NCBI GenBank assembly: GCA_030998225.1
Contig: JAPYXD010000700.1
Location: 2,232,001 to 2,296,000 of the forward strand
DNA length: 64,000 nucleotides
Source: Diplolepis rosae
Lineage: Eukaryota > Arthropoda > Insecta > Hymenoptera > Diplolepididae
Direction of reading: 5' to 3'
Shown here: piece after piece, positions 1 to 12,062 of the stretch
How positions within the stretch are numbered: the first letter of the stretch is position 1
Layout of the letters: the number at the start of each line of letters is the position of its first letter
Translations under genes and position numbers: made by a program
Notes under the pieces: generated by a model
What the model was told of the DNA's origin: nothing
What the model saw: the letters and a program-made list of their open reading frames with translations, nothing else
The model's database searches: none

Positions 1-1467
1 CCATAATAAAAATAAATTGTTTCAAATTGAATTGTATGAAATCGAAAAGGCAAGGGTAAAAACATGCCAGCATAAGGATTATTGTTTAAGTCGTACTAAT
101 CTAGTGTGAATAGTTCAAGTTGTACTCCTAAGCAAATAAAATATTTTTTCTGTTCAGAAATTACAATTATTGTGTCAGACCTAAAATTATAATACAATCA
201 GTTCTTATTTTTCGAGTCGAGTAGTTACAGAAACCGTCAATTTTTTGGAATCTTTACATGTTGCTCTCAAATCCACTGCCCTTAAAATCTGACGTCCCCT
301 TAGGCAGTAGCCCACTTGGCCCATTGGTCAATCCAGAACTGGCTTCCCGATGATACATTACTCATGCGAGAAGCAAGGGGATGGTATTTCTGAAACATCA
401 GCAAGTTTGTGTTTAGTTAGCAAGAACAAAGCCCCAATATATCTATAATTAGTCAATTTCTTATTCTTCACAAATATTGAAACGCAGGGTAACACTGACT
501 ATTTAGAAAAAATAGCTGTGCATATGTATATTTTCACCGGCCACTTGTTTTTTATTTGTAAAATGGACAAGAAACGTTGAAAAAATCTCGAAGTCAGTGA
601 AGAAATTTCACTGTTGAATGAAATCATGAAAATATGGTGGGAAATTTAATTTGCCAATAAAAGTTTTATAGAACGAGGTATTGAAAATCTACCCTAAAGT
701 GCAATGAGGTGTCTTTTGTTGAAGACGCCCAAGGATAAAGTTTCAAAAAGCGAATATCTTCAATTTCGTTAAAATTACGTATACTTACGTATTTCGATGC
801 GCTAATTACGAATATCATTGTGAAAATACCCGCAAATTGGATTTTGATGGTGAAATCCCTTATTAAACCTATGAAAATCATGATTTTTCGCATTTATCTC
901 AATATATGCACATTTTGGAAAATATAGTGCACAAAAATTGCAAATCTCGTTAAAATACACACGTTTGGTCATATGCATTTTTAGTGCACGACCAATGGAC
1001 AGGGCAACATATTAATATGCCTCATAACCCTCCTTCCCATCTTGTTTGGGAAAAACACTCTAATTCACTGTATGAACTATATGGTACAATTAATATGTAG
1101 CCCTGTCCCACAATGGACAGTTTTTTTAAGCACGATGAGAAGAAGGGATATGATACAAATTAATACGTCGGGCACTATTTATATTTTGAGCCTAATAATG
1201 AAAAACAGTAATTTGTCATCAAAAATGGCTTCATTGTTTTTCAAAGTATTCGCCTTTATGATCTATACACTTTTGCATGCGTTCGAACATTTCATGAGCA
1301 TTTGTTTGCACCAATCGACTCTTACATCTTTTTGAGCTTTTGTCAAATTATGTGGGGTCCAACGAGAACAAATCTTTTTCACGGCTAAATGTTCATGCAA
1401 TACTTTATACACGGTGACCCATTTTCATCTCTAATCCCAAATATCTTCTAAAATACTGTACCTATGA
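1..1467. other. AT-rich stretch, no gene recognised
   Basis: Only short open frames without recognisable motifs occur on either strand. I see no transposase, retroelement or splice-bounded coding signal here. Confidence 0.5.
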
Positions 1468-2104
1468 AAAAATGGTTCGGACAAAGGTTGACCAGAACCG
1501 AGGGGACATTTGACTGTACCATCAATTTTGACCTTAAGGTTAATTTTCAAGGTCAAATGGAGGTAAGACCCTTTTCTTAAATTCGAACCCCTATTTTCGA
1601 CTGCGGATTTGAAAAGAGCGGGAAATTTCACGTCAAAAATGACCTGTAGAAAAATGGTTTTTGTGACCTTGGAAAGGTAAAAAATTTAAGTCAAATGTCT
1701 GAAAAACGACCAGATGCCCTTTTTTTCTTGGTTTTTCGAGGTAAACAAACATTCAAGATGCTTCACAAAAGTCGATGAAATTTTAAGGTGCACATCACCT
1801 TGACCATTATGACCTTCAGGTCAATTTTCATGGTGACTTGAAGGTCAAGACGATTTTTCTTAGATTGAACTCTGCGCCCGGATACATTTTTTTGTAGACT
1901 TTAGGCTGTGGATTGTTATCACCCCCCCCCCCCCCCCTCCCCCCCGTAACACACTCAGACAGTAACAATCATTTCGGATAAGATGTAAAGACTGTGACTA
2001 TGTAGTTACAAAAGTGACAATGTTGAAAATGTCACTTCTCTGTGAATAATTACGAAAAAAAGACACTGTCCTTACTTTTAGCGTTACCCAGAAACAACGG
2101 CAAA
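1468..2104. repeat. Dispersed repeat, copy A (direct copy at 17766-18391)
   Basis: About 630 bp that recurs in the same orientation at 17766-18391 with scattered substitutions. It is rich in AAGGTCA/TGACCTT heptamers, including a perfect TCAAGGTCA at 1547-1555, and has a poly(C) tract at about 1922-1945. Both copies stop being similar just after a shared motif beginning GCGTTACCC. No coding capacity is evident; family unknown. Confidence 0.85.
1922..1945. repeat. Poly(C) tract
   Basis: A C run broken by one T. The other repeat copy has a shorter C-rich tract at about 18219-18236, so length varies between copies. Such runs are also prone to assembly error. Confidence 0.9.
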
Positions 2105-3124
2105 CCTAAAAGAAGGAATTTTTGATAAGCCACAAATTCGGAAACTGTCAAAAACAACGATGAATAACAAAGAATAATATTCATAGCTTCGTTATCAGAA
2201 AGTTTTTTGGACTTTCCTGGTCAATCATAAAAGCAAAAATTGTTGAATTGGGATGCTTGATAAACTTAAAGTTGCATTTCTTAAACTCACATCTGCATTA
2301 CTTTCCCAACAATTTAAAAGATTTCAATGATGAGCAAGGAGAGCGATTCCATCAAGATCTGAAAAAAATGGAGTGTCGTCATCAAGGAAGGTAAGATGTA
2401 AATATGATGTCAGACTTTTGTTAAATGTTGAAAAAGCAGGATTATCAAGGTAGGGTGAAGCTGAAGAAGAAAACCACTGCATAGATCTTTTCTAGACAAA
2501 AGAGTAAGTTACTATAAGAAAACATAAATAAATCTTGCTTTTATATACAGGCTGTCCCAAAAATTTGGAAACGGTTGAATATTTCAAAAATAATACATTA
2601 TAGAAAAATGACCAAGACAAAAGTTCTAAAGTATTCAGCGGGCTTTTAAATGGGCTAGTCAAACATTGTGTCTGATTCCTTTTTCTGGGACTTACGGGAC
2701 CCAACTTGTTTTTTTTTCAAATATTGTGAAAATAATCTAAGGGTAGAGCCCTGAAAATGAAAATCTGACCTCGGATTAATGTTCAATGGGTCGTAATACG
2801 TGAGGGTAACATACTGCAGTGTGTCGCGCATTAAATCAGGTTACATCTACTTTTATCAGGGCCGTATAATTGTCTCAAAATTTAATACTTCGAATGATTA
2901 TAAGTGAGATCCAAAAACAATGATTTAAAATTATACTTCTTTACAAATTTTTTCATTCTGTTAATAATAATTCTAGTAGTGTCTAAATTAATTTTTAAAA
3001 TTTTTTCCTAATTATCAAAGGATATACAGAAAAATCTATAGATAATATTTTTCTTATCCAGAGTATCTAATAGGTTATTTGATGAATTTATTTGATATTG
3101 ATCAACTCCAGAAATCTGTCCTAA
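2105..3124. other. No gene recognised
   Basis: AT-rich sequence lacking protein or RNA-gene signals. It lies between the dispersed repeat and the LTR-like block starting at 3125. Confidence 0.5.
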
Positions 3125-4043
3125 TGTAACGTCCTGTCACTTACCTTCCTTCTATTATTGAATTTGTTTACCCTCGTTTTAGATCGGCGAAGAAATCCAG
3201 AGAATTTCTAAATCCTATGATTGTTGTAATAATCCAATTTGAAGAAAGGATGTTCAATATTCCAGTTGGAGGCTGTTGGTATTTAATCCTGGACCCAATG
3301 ATATTTGGAGGTTGCCACTCTGGACCCACTGATATTCCAAATTTTAACACCCAATCAGTTAAATTTATTTAATTTAAATTGCACCTTTGCACTAAGTGAG
3401 GAAACCCACTGATAAATGATGGACCGAGTTGACCGGCGAACTATCTCCAATTTTTTCTTTGAGACGGACACTGTTACTTCTGAGGAGAGTTCTGCTTCTG
3501 ATGATGATCCGACGATAACTGTAAATTTGCGGATTCGCAGGTGCTTCTATAGACATTTTTCGATCGATATTGGTCCTCGTCGTCATTTTTCGATCGATAG
3601 TGGGATTTGCCCTATATATTTCGTCAACCTCTGATTGACCTTCCCCCGACCTTGGCACGCGGCTGATCTGGTCAGCTTTCTGTATATTGAAGATAAAATG
3701 GGGAGAATATGTTAGAGTCCTCTGGTTTCCCCGACGTTCCTTCTTCTCAAATCAACTAGCTTTTTAATTTCTCTGTTTTTCTGCACCGATCGATATTCTT
3801 GTTTATTCAGTACATTCCGATGGGGTTCCCTCGTTCACACGAAGTTTCATTCATAAACGCTCTCTATTTATAATTTTACTATTATCTCTCTTTCTATTAC
3901 AATTTTATTTCCGTACATTCTTTTCGTTTAATCAATACTTTTGACACCTGTTGCTTATGCATGTTTTATGTTGAAATCTTTTATTAGTTTTACATATTTT
4001 AATATTATAAATAAATAAATAGTGATGGTCACAGGACGTGACA
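3125..4043 (-). mobile_element. LTR (919 bp) of a minus-strand LTR retrotransposon
   Basis: Begins TGTAACGTCCTGT and ends ACAGGACGTGACA, which are reverse complements at 12 of 13 positions, the usual TG...CA LTR edges. Immediately right lies a C-rich tract that, read on the minus strand, is a purine tract directly before the LTR, so this is the 3' LTR of a minus-strand element. A related edge plus purine tract recurs at about 6621-6646. Open frames inside, for example 3416-3634, have no recognisable motifs and look accidental. The partner LTR is not in the window. Confidence 0.65.
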
Positions 4044-4055
4044 CCTCCCCCCTTA
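4044..4055 (-). other. Polypurine tract of minus-strand LTR element
   Basis: CCTCCCCCCTTA on plus, a G/A run on minus, abutting the LTR edge. This is the position used for plus-strand priming in LTR elements. Confidence 0.6.
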
Positions 4056-4670
4056 AGTTCGAACACGGGGGTGCAATGAACGTGTTTGAACTTTTGAAAC
4101 AATCAAGTTAAACGTTCGATTCCAATTAAAATTCTTGTTTAAGGTCAAAATTTTCTTTCGTTGAAATGACTCGGAGCTATTCTCATCGTCCGTGGTTTAA
4201 ATTAATACTTTGATAGGTTAATAATCGTGTTTGTGCAAATGAATTAAATTTGATACATTGCATTTAATACATAGACATATTTTGCACAATCAACATTGAT
4301 AAAATTCGCAATATTTAACATTCAAAATTTTTTCAATATTTAGTACTTAAAATGAGATATGTATTTGTATATTTTTGTTAAAATTCAATTAGTACGAATG
4401 CGGATTTTACAAAATTCTTGTTCGCAAAACCCTAAAACCTACATATTGATGAATAATTTTCGATAATTTGATAAATATGACAATATAGCTAGGCATGATT
4501 TCTTAAAATGCCGTTTATTTAAAATATAAGAGAAACATCTATTGCACACACCTCGTTTTTATTATTTTTGTAATTTTTTGCTTTGTTATTTTTATGAATG
4601 AATCTGTATACACACACGTACATAATTCATTTTATTTTTATTTTTATCTAAAAATTCAGCATATTGTTAC
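4056..4670. repeat. AT-rich degenerate repeats, likely element interior
   Basis: Contains sentences of AT-rich sequence resembling the block at 6002-6600, so the solo LTR at 4675-5997 probably split one continuous stretch. No coding remains recognised. Confidence 0.4.
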
Positions 4671-5150
4671 GTCAGAAACGTAACATTTCTCTTCTTAAAA
4701 GATTCCTCGTTTTATGTTAGGATCGAAAAGGATCCTCTCTAAGGGATGAGGAGAAGTCAGTGATTGAGAATGGTTATTGATATAAAGTATGTTTATTGAC
4801 AATCAAATTGAGAAACGAATAAGCATCATGGAATTGGAAATCGAATTGAAATTTAGATGTACCTTTGTAATTACCCGAGTGAAATTTGTCTGATGAATTA
4901 TTGGGTCCAGTGGAGCGAAGGTGGTCAGTTGAGTCCTCGTTGAGATCGTTGAGATAGCACTTGTTTGATGGGAAATTCCTTGTTGAGACGGTTGGTATAG
5001 TCGATTCTTGATCCAAGTTTAGAGAGAATTTTGGACGGTGATTCCCCTTCACTTTCTAATGTCGTTGAACTCAGCGTCGAGTAGGAATTCGTCTGAGTAG
5101 CGGTAAAATCTGATGAGGCTGGACTGAACTCGTAACGTAGAGATAATGAA

Positions 5151-5333
5151 ACTGGACTAGACTGAACTGAACTCGCCGTGTAGAGATGATGGTACTGGAC
5201 TAGACTGAACTGAACTCGCCGTGTAGAGATGATGGTACTGGATTAGACTGAACTGAACTCGCCGTGTAGAGATGATGGTACTGGACTAGACTGAACTGAA
5301 CTCGCCGTGTAGAGATGATGGTACTGGACTGAC
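5151..5333. repeat. Tandem array, 43 bp unit, about 4 copies
   Basis: Units start near 5151, 5194, 5237 and 5280 with a partial unit at 5323. Each contains ACTGGACTAGACTGAACTGA followed by a GTAGAGATGATGGT-type end. Copies are nearly identical. It lies within the solo LTR. Confidence 0.9.
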
Positions 5334-5396
5334 TTCTCTCGGGATTTTTGCCTTTTATAGAACTTTTGCAAGGTTGCTTATGGTGGGAGCAAAACC

Positions 5397-5845
5397 AAGG
5401 TGTACCACCTTTAGTATTAAGATCGGATGAGTTGCCCTCTCTGATGACTCGTGCTCCAATGAAATTCGTTACCTGGCACTAATGTCGCAATCTATTTTAT
5501 CTGTTATTCGATTCTAACGAAAAGGTCAACTACTGTGGAAGTAAACAAGGTGTATCATCTTTTCCATATTTGGTATTTTAAGACCGGATGAGTTGCCTTC
5601 TCTGATCACTTATGCTTGGATGAAATTTATTACCTGGCATTAGTGTCATAGTCAAATATATCAAGTCTATTTTATCTGTTATTTGATTCTAACGAAAAGG
5701 TCAACTACTGTAGAAGTAAAAACAAGGTGTACGATCTTTTCCATATTTTGGTGTTTAAAGTCGAATGAGTTGCCTTTACCGATGAGTCACGTTCCGATGA
5801 AATTTATTACTTGGCGTTAATGTCACAGCCAAATATATCTATTTA
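5397..5845. repeat. Three degenerate tandem units of about 150-177 bp
   Basis: Each unit starts AAGGTGTA and contains GATGAGTTGCC and an ATGAAATT(C/T)(G/A)TTACxTGGC-type segment. Units begin near 5397, 5548 and 5725. They are LTR-internal duplications. Confidence 0.8.
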
Positions 5846-6001
5846 GATTTCCCTTTCGATTTTAACGATCTTCCTATTTCTTGTTAGATCTTGCTGTTGA
5901 GTCAATATAATTAAGGACGTGATAATGTTGCCTTGATCTCTTCATTGGTTCCTTAATTTGTTTATTACTCTAGGTGGTAGAGTCGCGGGACGTGACAATA
6001 T

Positions 6002-6400
6002 GTTTCGATTAAACATTATTTTGTCTATAAAGCAACAGGTACGTACATATTGATATAAATTAATTTGATAATAAGATATAATGTTGAATGACATTCATTA
6101 GACGCATGAATATTTTATTTATTAATATGTATTCGTGAACATACATTATTTCTCATTCCTAAATTTAAACAATCCAACATATTTTAATTAAACATTATTT
6201 TCTTAATAAAGCTCCAACGATTATACATATTCATATAAGCAAATGTGATTGCAATATTAAATGACCTTTATCACACACATAAATATTTCTTTCATTTTTT
6301 TTTTCTTCTTAAAAATAAATCTGTATAGTTGCATATATACTATTTCATTTCTTAAATAATTCAGTATGTGTTTCAATCAAACATTTAACTATTTGTAAGA
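6002..6400. repeat. Degenerate tandem repeats of about 185 bp
   Basis: A motif like AATTAAACATTATTTT recurs near 6008, 6188 and (as AATCAAACATTT) 6375, with similar intervening sequence. Divergence is high. Confidence 0.5.
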
Positions 6401-6614
6401 CATATATCTTTGTTATATAACATATTTTCTATTAAGCGTATCTACATACATGCTTCTAAAAGCATTTAAAATCTTAACATTTTAGCAAAATTTGTTTCAA
6501 TAATCATTGAATACAATCAATTAATGTCAAAATATTTTCACGCAGATTACTTGTGAATCAGATTACATAATTTCATGAAAGAGAAAAAATTTCTTATATT
6601 TAAGTCGCATTCAT

Positions 6615-6646
6615 GATAGTCACAGGACGTGACACCTCCCCCCTTT
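6615..6646 (-). mobile_element. Second LTR edge plus purine tract (minus strand)
   Basis: ACAGGACGTGACA followed by CCTCCCCCCTTTT matches the junction at 4031-4055. The following 60 bp also resemble the sequence after 4055. It is a second, related LTR-element 3' end; the left edge of this LTR was not located. Confidence 0.5.
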
Positions 6647-6798
6647 TGTTTGAAAATGGGGATGAAATCGACATATTTAAATTTACTCAATTTTCATTTA
6701 TAGTATATACTTCATTTTATTTTATTACCAATGTGTCACATCGCGTGATTAAATTTTTGTTATATTTGCTTTTAACTGTTGTTTATTCTAAAAATTTA

Positions 6799-7813
6799 TT
6801 ATTTTGCTTCGGAGCAGTAGAATTTACTGGCTTGCTGACCTCTTTGGTAGCAACGTTCGCATGTGCCAGTGCATTTATATAGCATAACTTTTTCAGAGCC
6901 GTTTTCTACAGGTTTTCTAAATTCATTTTCGGGCTCAGTTTGTTCACTGAACAAATAGTCTTTATACAAGAATTCCAATAGTTTAAGTGCTGAACTATGC
7001 TTAGCTTCTTTCTTCGTTTTAGATTTTTCCCCCATACTTATGTATGTATTTAATTCTTTTTAGATTTCGCACGTCGCTATAAATACTGGCATATGACTTG
7101 ATGTATTACATTGGACAATTTCAAATTTTGGATCGCTAAAGTCATATTCTAAGCTAATTTCGTGTATAATTTGAAGTCGACTATTAGTAATTGTAATATT
7201 CCTGTTATTAATTCTTCTTCCCAGTTTCTGAAACAAAATGTTTATATTTTTTTTGAAAATATTAACTTTAAATCCAAACACTATGTTGTGAATCATGTAC
7301 AATTATTTTGTTACTGATTTAAACAGTGATTTTTGATTTTTTATAATCTAAATATTACATTAATATAATTTAAAAAGTTGAATGCGTTATCACTGATTTA
7401 AGCAGTAACTTTTTGTAATTCGAAAATTGGAATGTTTTTTTACTGATTTAAAGAGTACCTGATTGAATGATCTAAGTATTATTTTGATACAATCCAAAAT
7501 TTGAATACTTTATTATTGATTTAAACAGTAATTTTTGGATGATCTAAGTATAATTTTAATATGATTCATGGATTTGAATATTTCATTACTGATTTAAACA
7601 GAAATTTTTGTATGATCTAAGTATAATTTTAATATGATTCATGGATTTGACTCAAACAGTGATTTTTTACCTTAACTTTATATCCTAGGCTTATTCTGCT
7701 AATATCATGTGAATATTGCTCGATGTAATTTACACATTTATATGCTGCTTGGAAACGTTTTACTATTTCAGTTTCACAGAATTGGCATTTTGTGTTTCCC
7801 ACTTCATTTTTTA
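6799..7813 (-). pseudogene. Broken double-stranded-RNA-binding-domain gene, at least two exons
   Basis: Minus-strand gene fragment. A predicted exon at 7671-7813 (open for 48 codons, AG acceptor on its 5' side, GTAAAA donor) joins in phase to one starting at a TTTGTTTCAG acceptor near 7217. The second exon encodes a dsRBD-like pattern: SHMPVFIATCEI, an in-frame TAA at 7060-7062, then GEKSKTKKEAKHSSALKLLE, which matches the basic SKK..AK..AA..LL helix of dsRBDs that contacts dsRNA. Sequence on both sides of the stop is in one frame (7302 to 6799). It ends with a Cys-containing tail (CTGTCERC). dsRBDs of this type occur in RNAi and RNA-localisation proteins; I cannot say which. The stop suggests a pseudogene or an unusual exon boundary. 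Confidence 0.55.
7313..7660. repeat. Degenerate tandem repeats in the predicted intron
   Basis: About five units of roughly 65-85 bp built around (T)TACTGATTTAAACAGT and ATGATCTAAGTATAATTTTA. They sit entirely within the predicted intron of the dsRBD gene fragment. Confidence 0.75.
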
Positions 7814-7960
7814 CTATTCAATGCCATGAGTTTTCAACAATATAATTCAACCGAAAAGGTATGTGGATTTGTAATTAGCATATTTCGCAACTTTTAAACA
7901 TTGTAATTTTATGGACGTATGTTTCTTCAATTCCTGGTAATAAAGAAATACATGAGCAAT

Positions 7961-8167
7961 TTAAGAGCATTTGGTAAGCTCTTGGATAGTCTTGTGGATA
8001 AACACCATCAATGTATTGGATTTATAACTTAATTCGTGCGGTTTGCTAAGAGATGGCGTAACTTGATTATTATTCCATCGTTCCAATATTCCGAACATGC
8101 ATTTGAAAGCTACTTTCATTGTGCGTCTTTTCCAGTATATGTCATTCATTTGAAGCGTAAACAACAA
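7961..8167 (-). other. Possible upstream exon of the dsRBD fragment
   Basis: Open frame of about 68 codons on the same strand, just upstream. It carries KRRTMKVAFKCMFGILERW, loosely like the second helix of a dsRBD. No convincing donor in the right phase was found, so the link is tentative. Confidence 0.3.
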
Positions 8168-9299
8168 TAATTTTTTTCACTCAAATATGTCGAACTTTGT
8201 GCCTGAAAAAGTGTTTTTGCGGGGAGTTCTTCTTCATTACTTTAATTTGAAGATATATCTTATATATAATATCTTGGAAAATCTAATAAAAGGGCTTTCA
8301 ACTGTTGGAATCATTATTATGTAAGTGACTTTTCAGATTTGAAATAATTTTTCTTAAATTTTTGTTGAATTTTTATTAGTGAAAGTGAACAAAGATTCAT
8401 TTATTTGAGGTAAATACGTAATTTCTCATAAAGGGAGAGAGAAAGAGAGAGAGAGAGAGAATGTTCATGACGAAGGAACTCTTCAGCAAAATGCGGAGGG
8501 CTTGCGCATCAGTGCTCTCAGGTCGTGAATGGAATGTCCCTCCTCCATTTTACCATTTTATTGAAGAAAAAAAAACGATTTTTCATGTATACTTTGGGTA
8601 AATTTTTTAATTATTTTACGTTTTTAAATTTTTCTTCAATTGTATTCAAAACATGGAAATGCATTAAAAGCTACGGAAGGCAGCCCACAGCAAGATAACT
8701 TTTTTCGATAAAATTGTTGTAATAGAAAAGAATCCAATTTTCGATGTGAAAAACCTGTCTTTACACTGTTTTGAAAAAATATTTCATTATATTTCAAAAT
8801 ATTTCATGATAGCGAGATAAAAAATAACGTCACAATTTAAAGTGGGGTCTGCAGAGTATATCTGTTTATCATGCTTGCTCGTGATTCATTAGTTGAGAAA
8901 TCTCACGTCACTTTCGCATCTTCAGCTGAACTCGTCAAGAATTAGCCACTTTCGCACCGCTCAAGAGGCACCAAAAGTTATACATAAAGGTAATGAAATA
9001 AATATACCACAAGAAATACAAAAATAAGTGAATAATTTTATTGTAAAAATCATATAAAATATTCTTAACATCCCAAATTCAAGCGCAAATAAAAATATTA
9101 TTGTACAGACAGTGAGATCAATATTGAAATAAATTGTGTTCTTATTTCTTAATTTCTTTTTTATTCAGCCGCATGAAATATTCAAACCAAATGGGGAAAT
9201 AATTATATTTTACATCGATTCTGTGATTGAAAAATTAACTAATAAATAAATATATAGACAATTATAATACGGGTAAAATGGCAACGCAAAAATACTTGT
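8168..9299. other. No gene recognised; GA microsatellite
   Basis: Holds a GA-rich simple repeat at about 8434-8460. Otherwise AT-rich sequence without recognisable coding or element boundaries. Confidence 0.5.
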
Positions 9300-10129
9300 G
9301 GGTCATTTCATGGAGATTTACAGTAAAAATTTTTTTTTCGACGAAATATTTTTTTTTGCCTTCTTACTTCGAAAATAATCGACACATTCTTTTTTTTCAA
9401 TGTGATACTTAAAAATTTCGAGATATAATTTTTTTAAGTTTGGCACTCGGGAAAAATTTTTTTTTTCTAACAGCTCACTGTAAAAGCAGTTTTGAATATA
9501 AAATGTAACCCTTGCACTTGAAATGTGCGACAGAGTACAGATTTCAAGAAAGTTATAGCACACATTTCGTTGTTTTTTTTGTAATAACAATATAGTACAT
9601 TTTTATAAACAATGGAATTTTTTTTCAATTTGGAACTAATTTTTGTGTGTGGCAGTGAACCGCTGCAATGGGCGGGACAGATTTTATAAATTAATTACAC
9701 CTACAGTTTTCATTTTTCCATTCCAAAATTTTGCCTGCATATTGAAAGAACTTCAACAAAAATTTATAAACAAAAAAATCGGAAAAAATTAGTTCCAAAT
9801 TAAAAAAAAATTCCATTGTTTATAAAAATGTACTATATTGTTATTACAAAAAAAACAACGAAATGTGTGCTATAACTTTCTTGAAATCTGTACTCTGTCG
9901 CACATTTCAAGTGCAAGGGTTACATTTTATATTCAACACTGCTTTTATAGTGAGCTGTTAGAAAAAAAAAATTTTTCCCGAGTGCCAAACTTAAAAAAAT
10001 TATATCTCGAAATTTGTAAGTATCACATTGAAAAAAAAAAATGTGTCAATTATTTTCGAAGTAAGAAGGCAAAAAAAAATATTTCGTCGAAAAAAAAATT
10101 TTGACTGTAAATCTCCCCTGAAATGACCC
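9300..10129. mobile_element. Foldback element with about 345 bp inverted arms
   Basis: Arms at about 9300-9645 and 9783-10129 are near-perfect reverse complements around a loop of about 140 bp. Edges read GGGTCATTTCA and TGAAATGACCC, flanked by TTGT on both sides (9296-9299, 10130-10133), a probable target duplication. Each arm has the same roughly 88-codon frame (9318-9590 minus, 9838-10104 plus). It resembles nothing I recognise and may be mirrored by chance, because the arms are recent copies. No transposase. Confidence 0.8.
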
Positions 10130-10757
10130 TTGTGCATTTTCTAAAATGCTTTTATTCAAAACTCTGTAAAGATTTGAGTTTATCAACCAACAAATCCTTA
10201 TTTCTGTCGCCTATCTTTATGGTCTTCAAGTAAAAAATAAAAATTAGTGAACAAAATTTAATCCAACGAGAGCAAAGTTTTAAATTTTTTCTATTGAACA
10301 AACTTCGAAGAAACTGACTTATATATATATAAATATACACGCACACACACGCATAGATATAGCTTTTCTTGTAATCTACATATATTTTTCTAAATAAACA
10401 TCCTAAATTTAATCGAGAACGAACCCTGGCTGACTGAATCGTCTGGCACCCAGGGGGAAAGTAGGGATGTTACAAAGGTACAGTTATTTTTGCCAGGCTA
10501 GTCGAAATTTACCTATAGCAGTTCAGTCACCTTGTTATTTCTTCGTGGTTCTCTTTTCCTTCGCGCAGAGCCCCCACTCCGCACGCACCAGAGGTTCTCT
10601 GGCCTGGCTGCACAGCATTGCTCCCACGACCTGCTTCAGTCCAAGCTAAAAGAACAGATGAAATTTAGTATACTATAGTTCTTTTGGTCACTGATTTCAA
10701 ATTTGAGGTCGGAATTTCGATTTTCAAAATGGCAGGTCCAAAATGGCCGCATCTTAA

Positions 10758-12062
10758 CCCGTTTCCGCCGAAAACGCCATTCGCGGTACATGGGTCTTCG
10801 GGGGCTCATAACTAATGCTGTAAACTTCAAAAAAAATTCAGAGAGACATATTTTTAAAGTTTAAGACCTGCCCTTCTCCATAGCGAACTCAAAATTGCTT
10901 CGACATATAATTAATTATGAAAAAATGTTTTTTAAACAAAAAAAAGCATGATTTTTCCACTCTGTTTTTTTCAAAAACTGGATTTTCAAGAGCTTCCCTG
11001 TCAGCAATCAACCTGGAACCTTTTCAATCGGTGGAATAAATGTCTGAAATTTAAGAATCCATGGTTCAAAGTTCGATTTTAGGCCTTGGTATTTTCAAAA
11101 TGGCGCCCTAACCGCAAAATGTTTGCAAATACATCCATGATTTTTTAAATCGAAAATTATGAACTTTCGGAGAAAATACCAAGAGTGAAAAAGTTCTTAA
11201 AATTACTCAAAGAATGCACTTAGATTTTTCCAACTGCTGTTGAGAAAATTTTTGTAAATGGTTAATTTTTGCAAAATCCAAAAATTATAAATTCTAATGA
11301 AAAAAACGAAAAAGACTATCTATATTCGTCGACCTTCACGATGGTGATAGTTGGGCAACATAAACTTTGTTTACGGCAGACAGACCATAGGAGCATTTTG
11401 ATAATAGTATTTTGAAATTTGAAATTTTTTTTGACAGCAATAAACTCAAAACGAAAACTGGAAAGCATAAAATGTTTTACGAATTAGCCAAAGAATCCAA
11501 GATAATCTTTTGTAAGCGTTTTGAACCATTTTTAGATTTTGCAAAAATTAAGCATATACAAAAAATTAAAAATTTTCTCGACAGCAGTTGGAAAAATTTA
11601 AGTGCATTCTTTGACTAATTCTAAAAACTTTTTCACTCTTGGTGTTTTCTCCGAAAGTTCATAGTTTTCGATTAAAAAAATCATGAATGTATTTGCAAAA
11701 ATTTTGCGGTTAGGGCGCCATTTTGAAAATACCAAGGCCTAAAATCGAACTTTGAACCATGGATTCTTAAAGTTCAGACATTTATTCCACCGATTGAAAA
11801 GGTTCCAGGTTGATTGCTGACAGGAAAGCTCTTGAAAATTCAGTTTTTGAAAAAAAGAGAGTGGAAAATCATGCTTTTTTTTGTTTAAACAACATTTTTT
11901 CATAATTAATTATATGTCGTATCAATTTTGAGTTCGCTATGGAGAAGGGCAGGTCTTAAACTTTAAAAATATGTCTCTCTGAATTTTTTTTGAAGTCTAG
12001 AGCATTAGTTATGAGCTCCCGAAGACCCATGTACCGCGAGTGACGTTTTCGGCCGAAACGGG
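10758..12062. mobile_element. TTAA-flanked foldback element (1305 bp)
   Basis: Long inverted arms of about 600 bp or more, edges CCCGTTTC and GAAACGGG, bounded by TTAA at 10754-10757 and 12063-12066. The other arm of the host transposon has the uninterrupted sequence with a single TTAA at 19563-19566, so insertion and 4 bp duplication are shown directly. TTAA targets are typical of piggyBac and Kolobok elements. It has no transposase, so it is non-autonomous. Confidence 0.9.

Larger units (their letters stand above)
4675..5997. mobile_element. Solo LTR (1323 bp) with ATAT target duplication
   Basis: Starts TGTTACGTC and ends GACGTGACA (inverted, 8 of 9). It is flanked by ATAT at 4671-4674 and 5998-6001, a 4 bp target duplication. 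No gag or pol lies inside, so this reads as a solo LTR. It holds two internal tandem arrays. Orientation cannot be set from the edges. Confidence 0.7.

Noticed and set aside
3416..3634. Ser/Asp-rich frame as a small gene
   Set aside because: Lies inside the LTR-like block, has an overlapping antisense frame, and shows no domain.
5151..5333. Regular short repeats that might suggest a CRISPR array
   Set aside because: Units are contiguous with no unique spacers; they are simple tandem repeats within an LTR.
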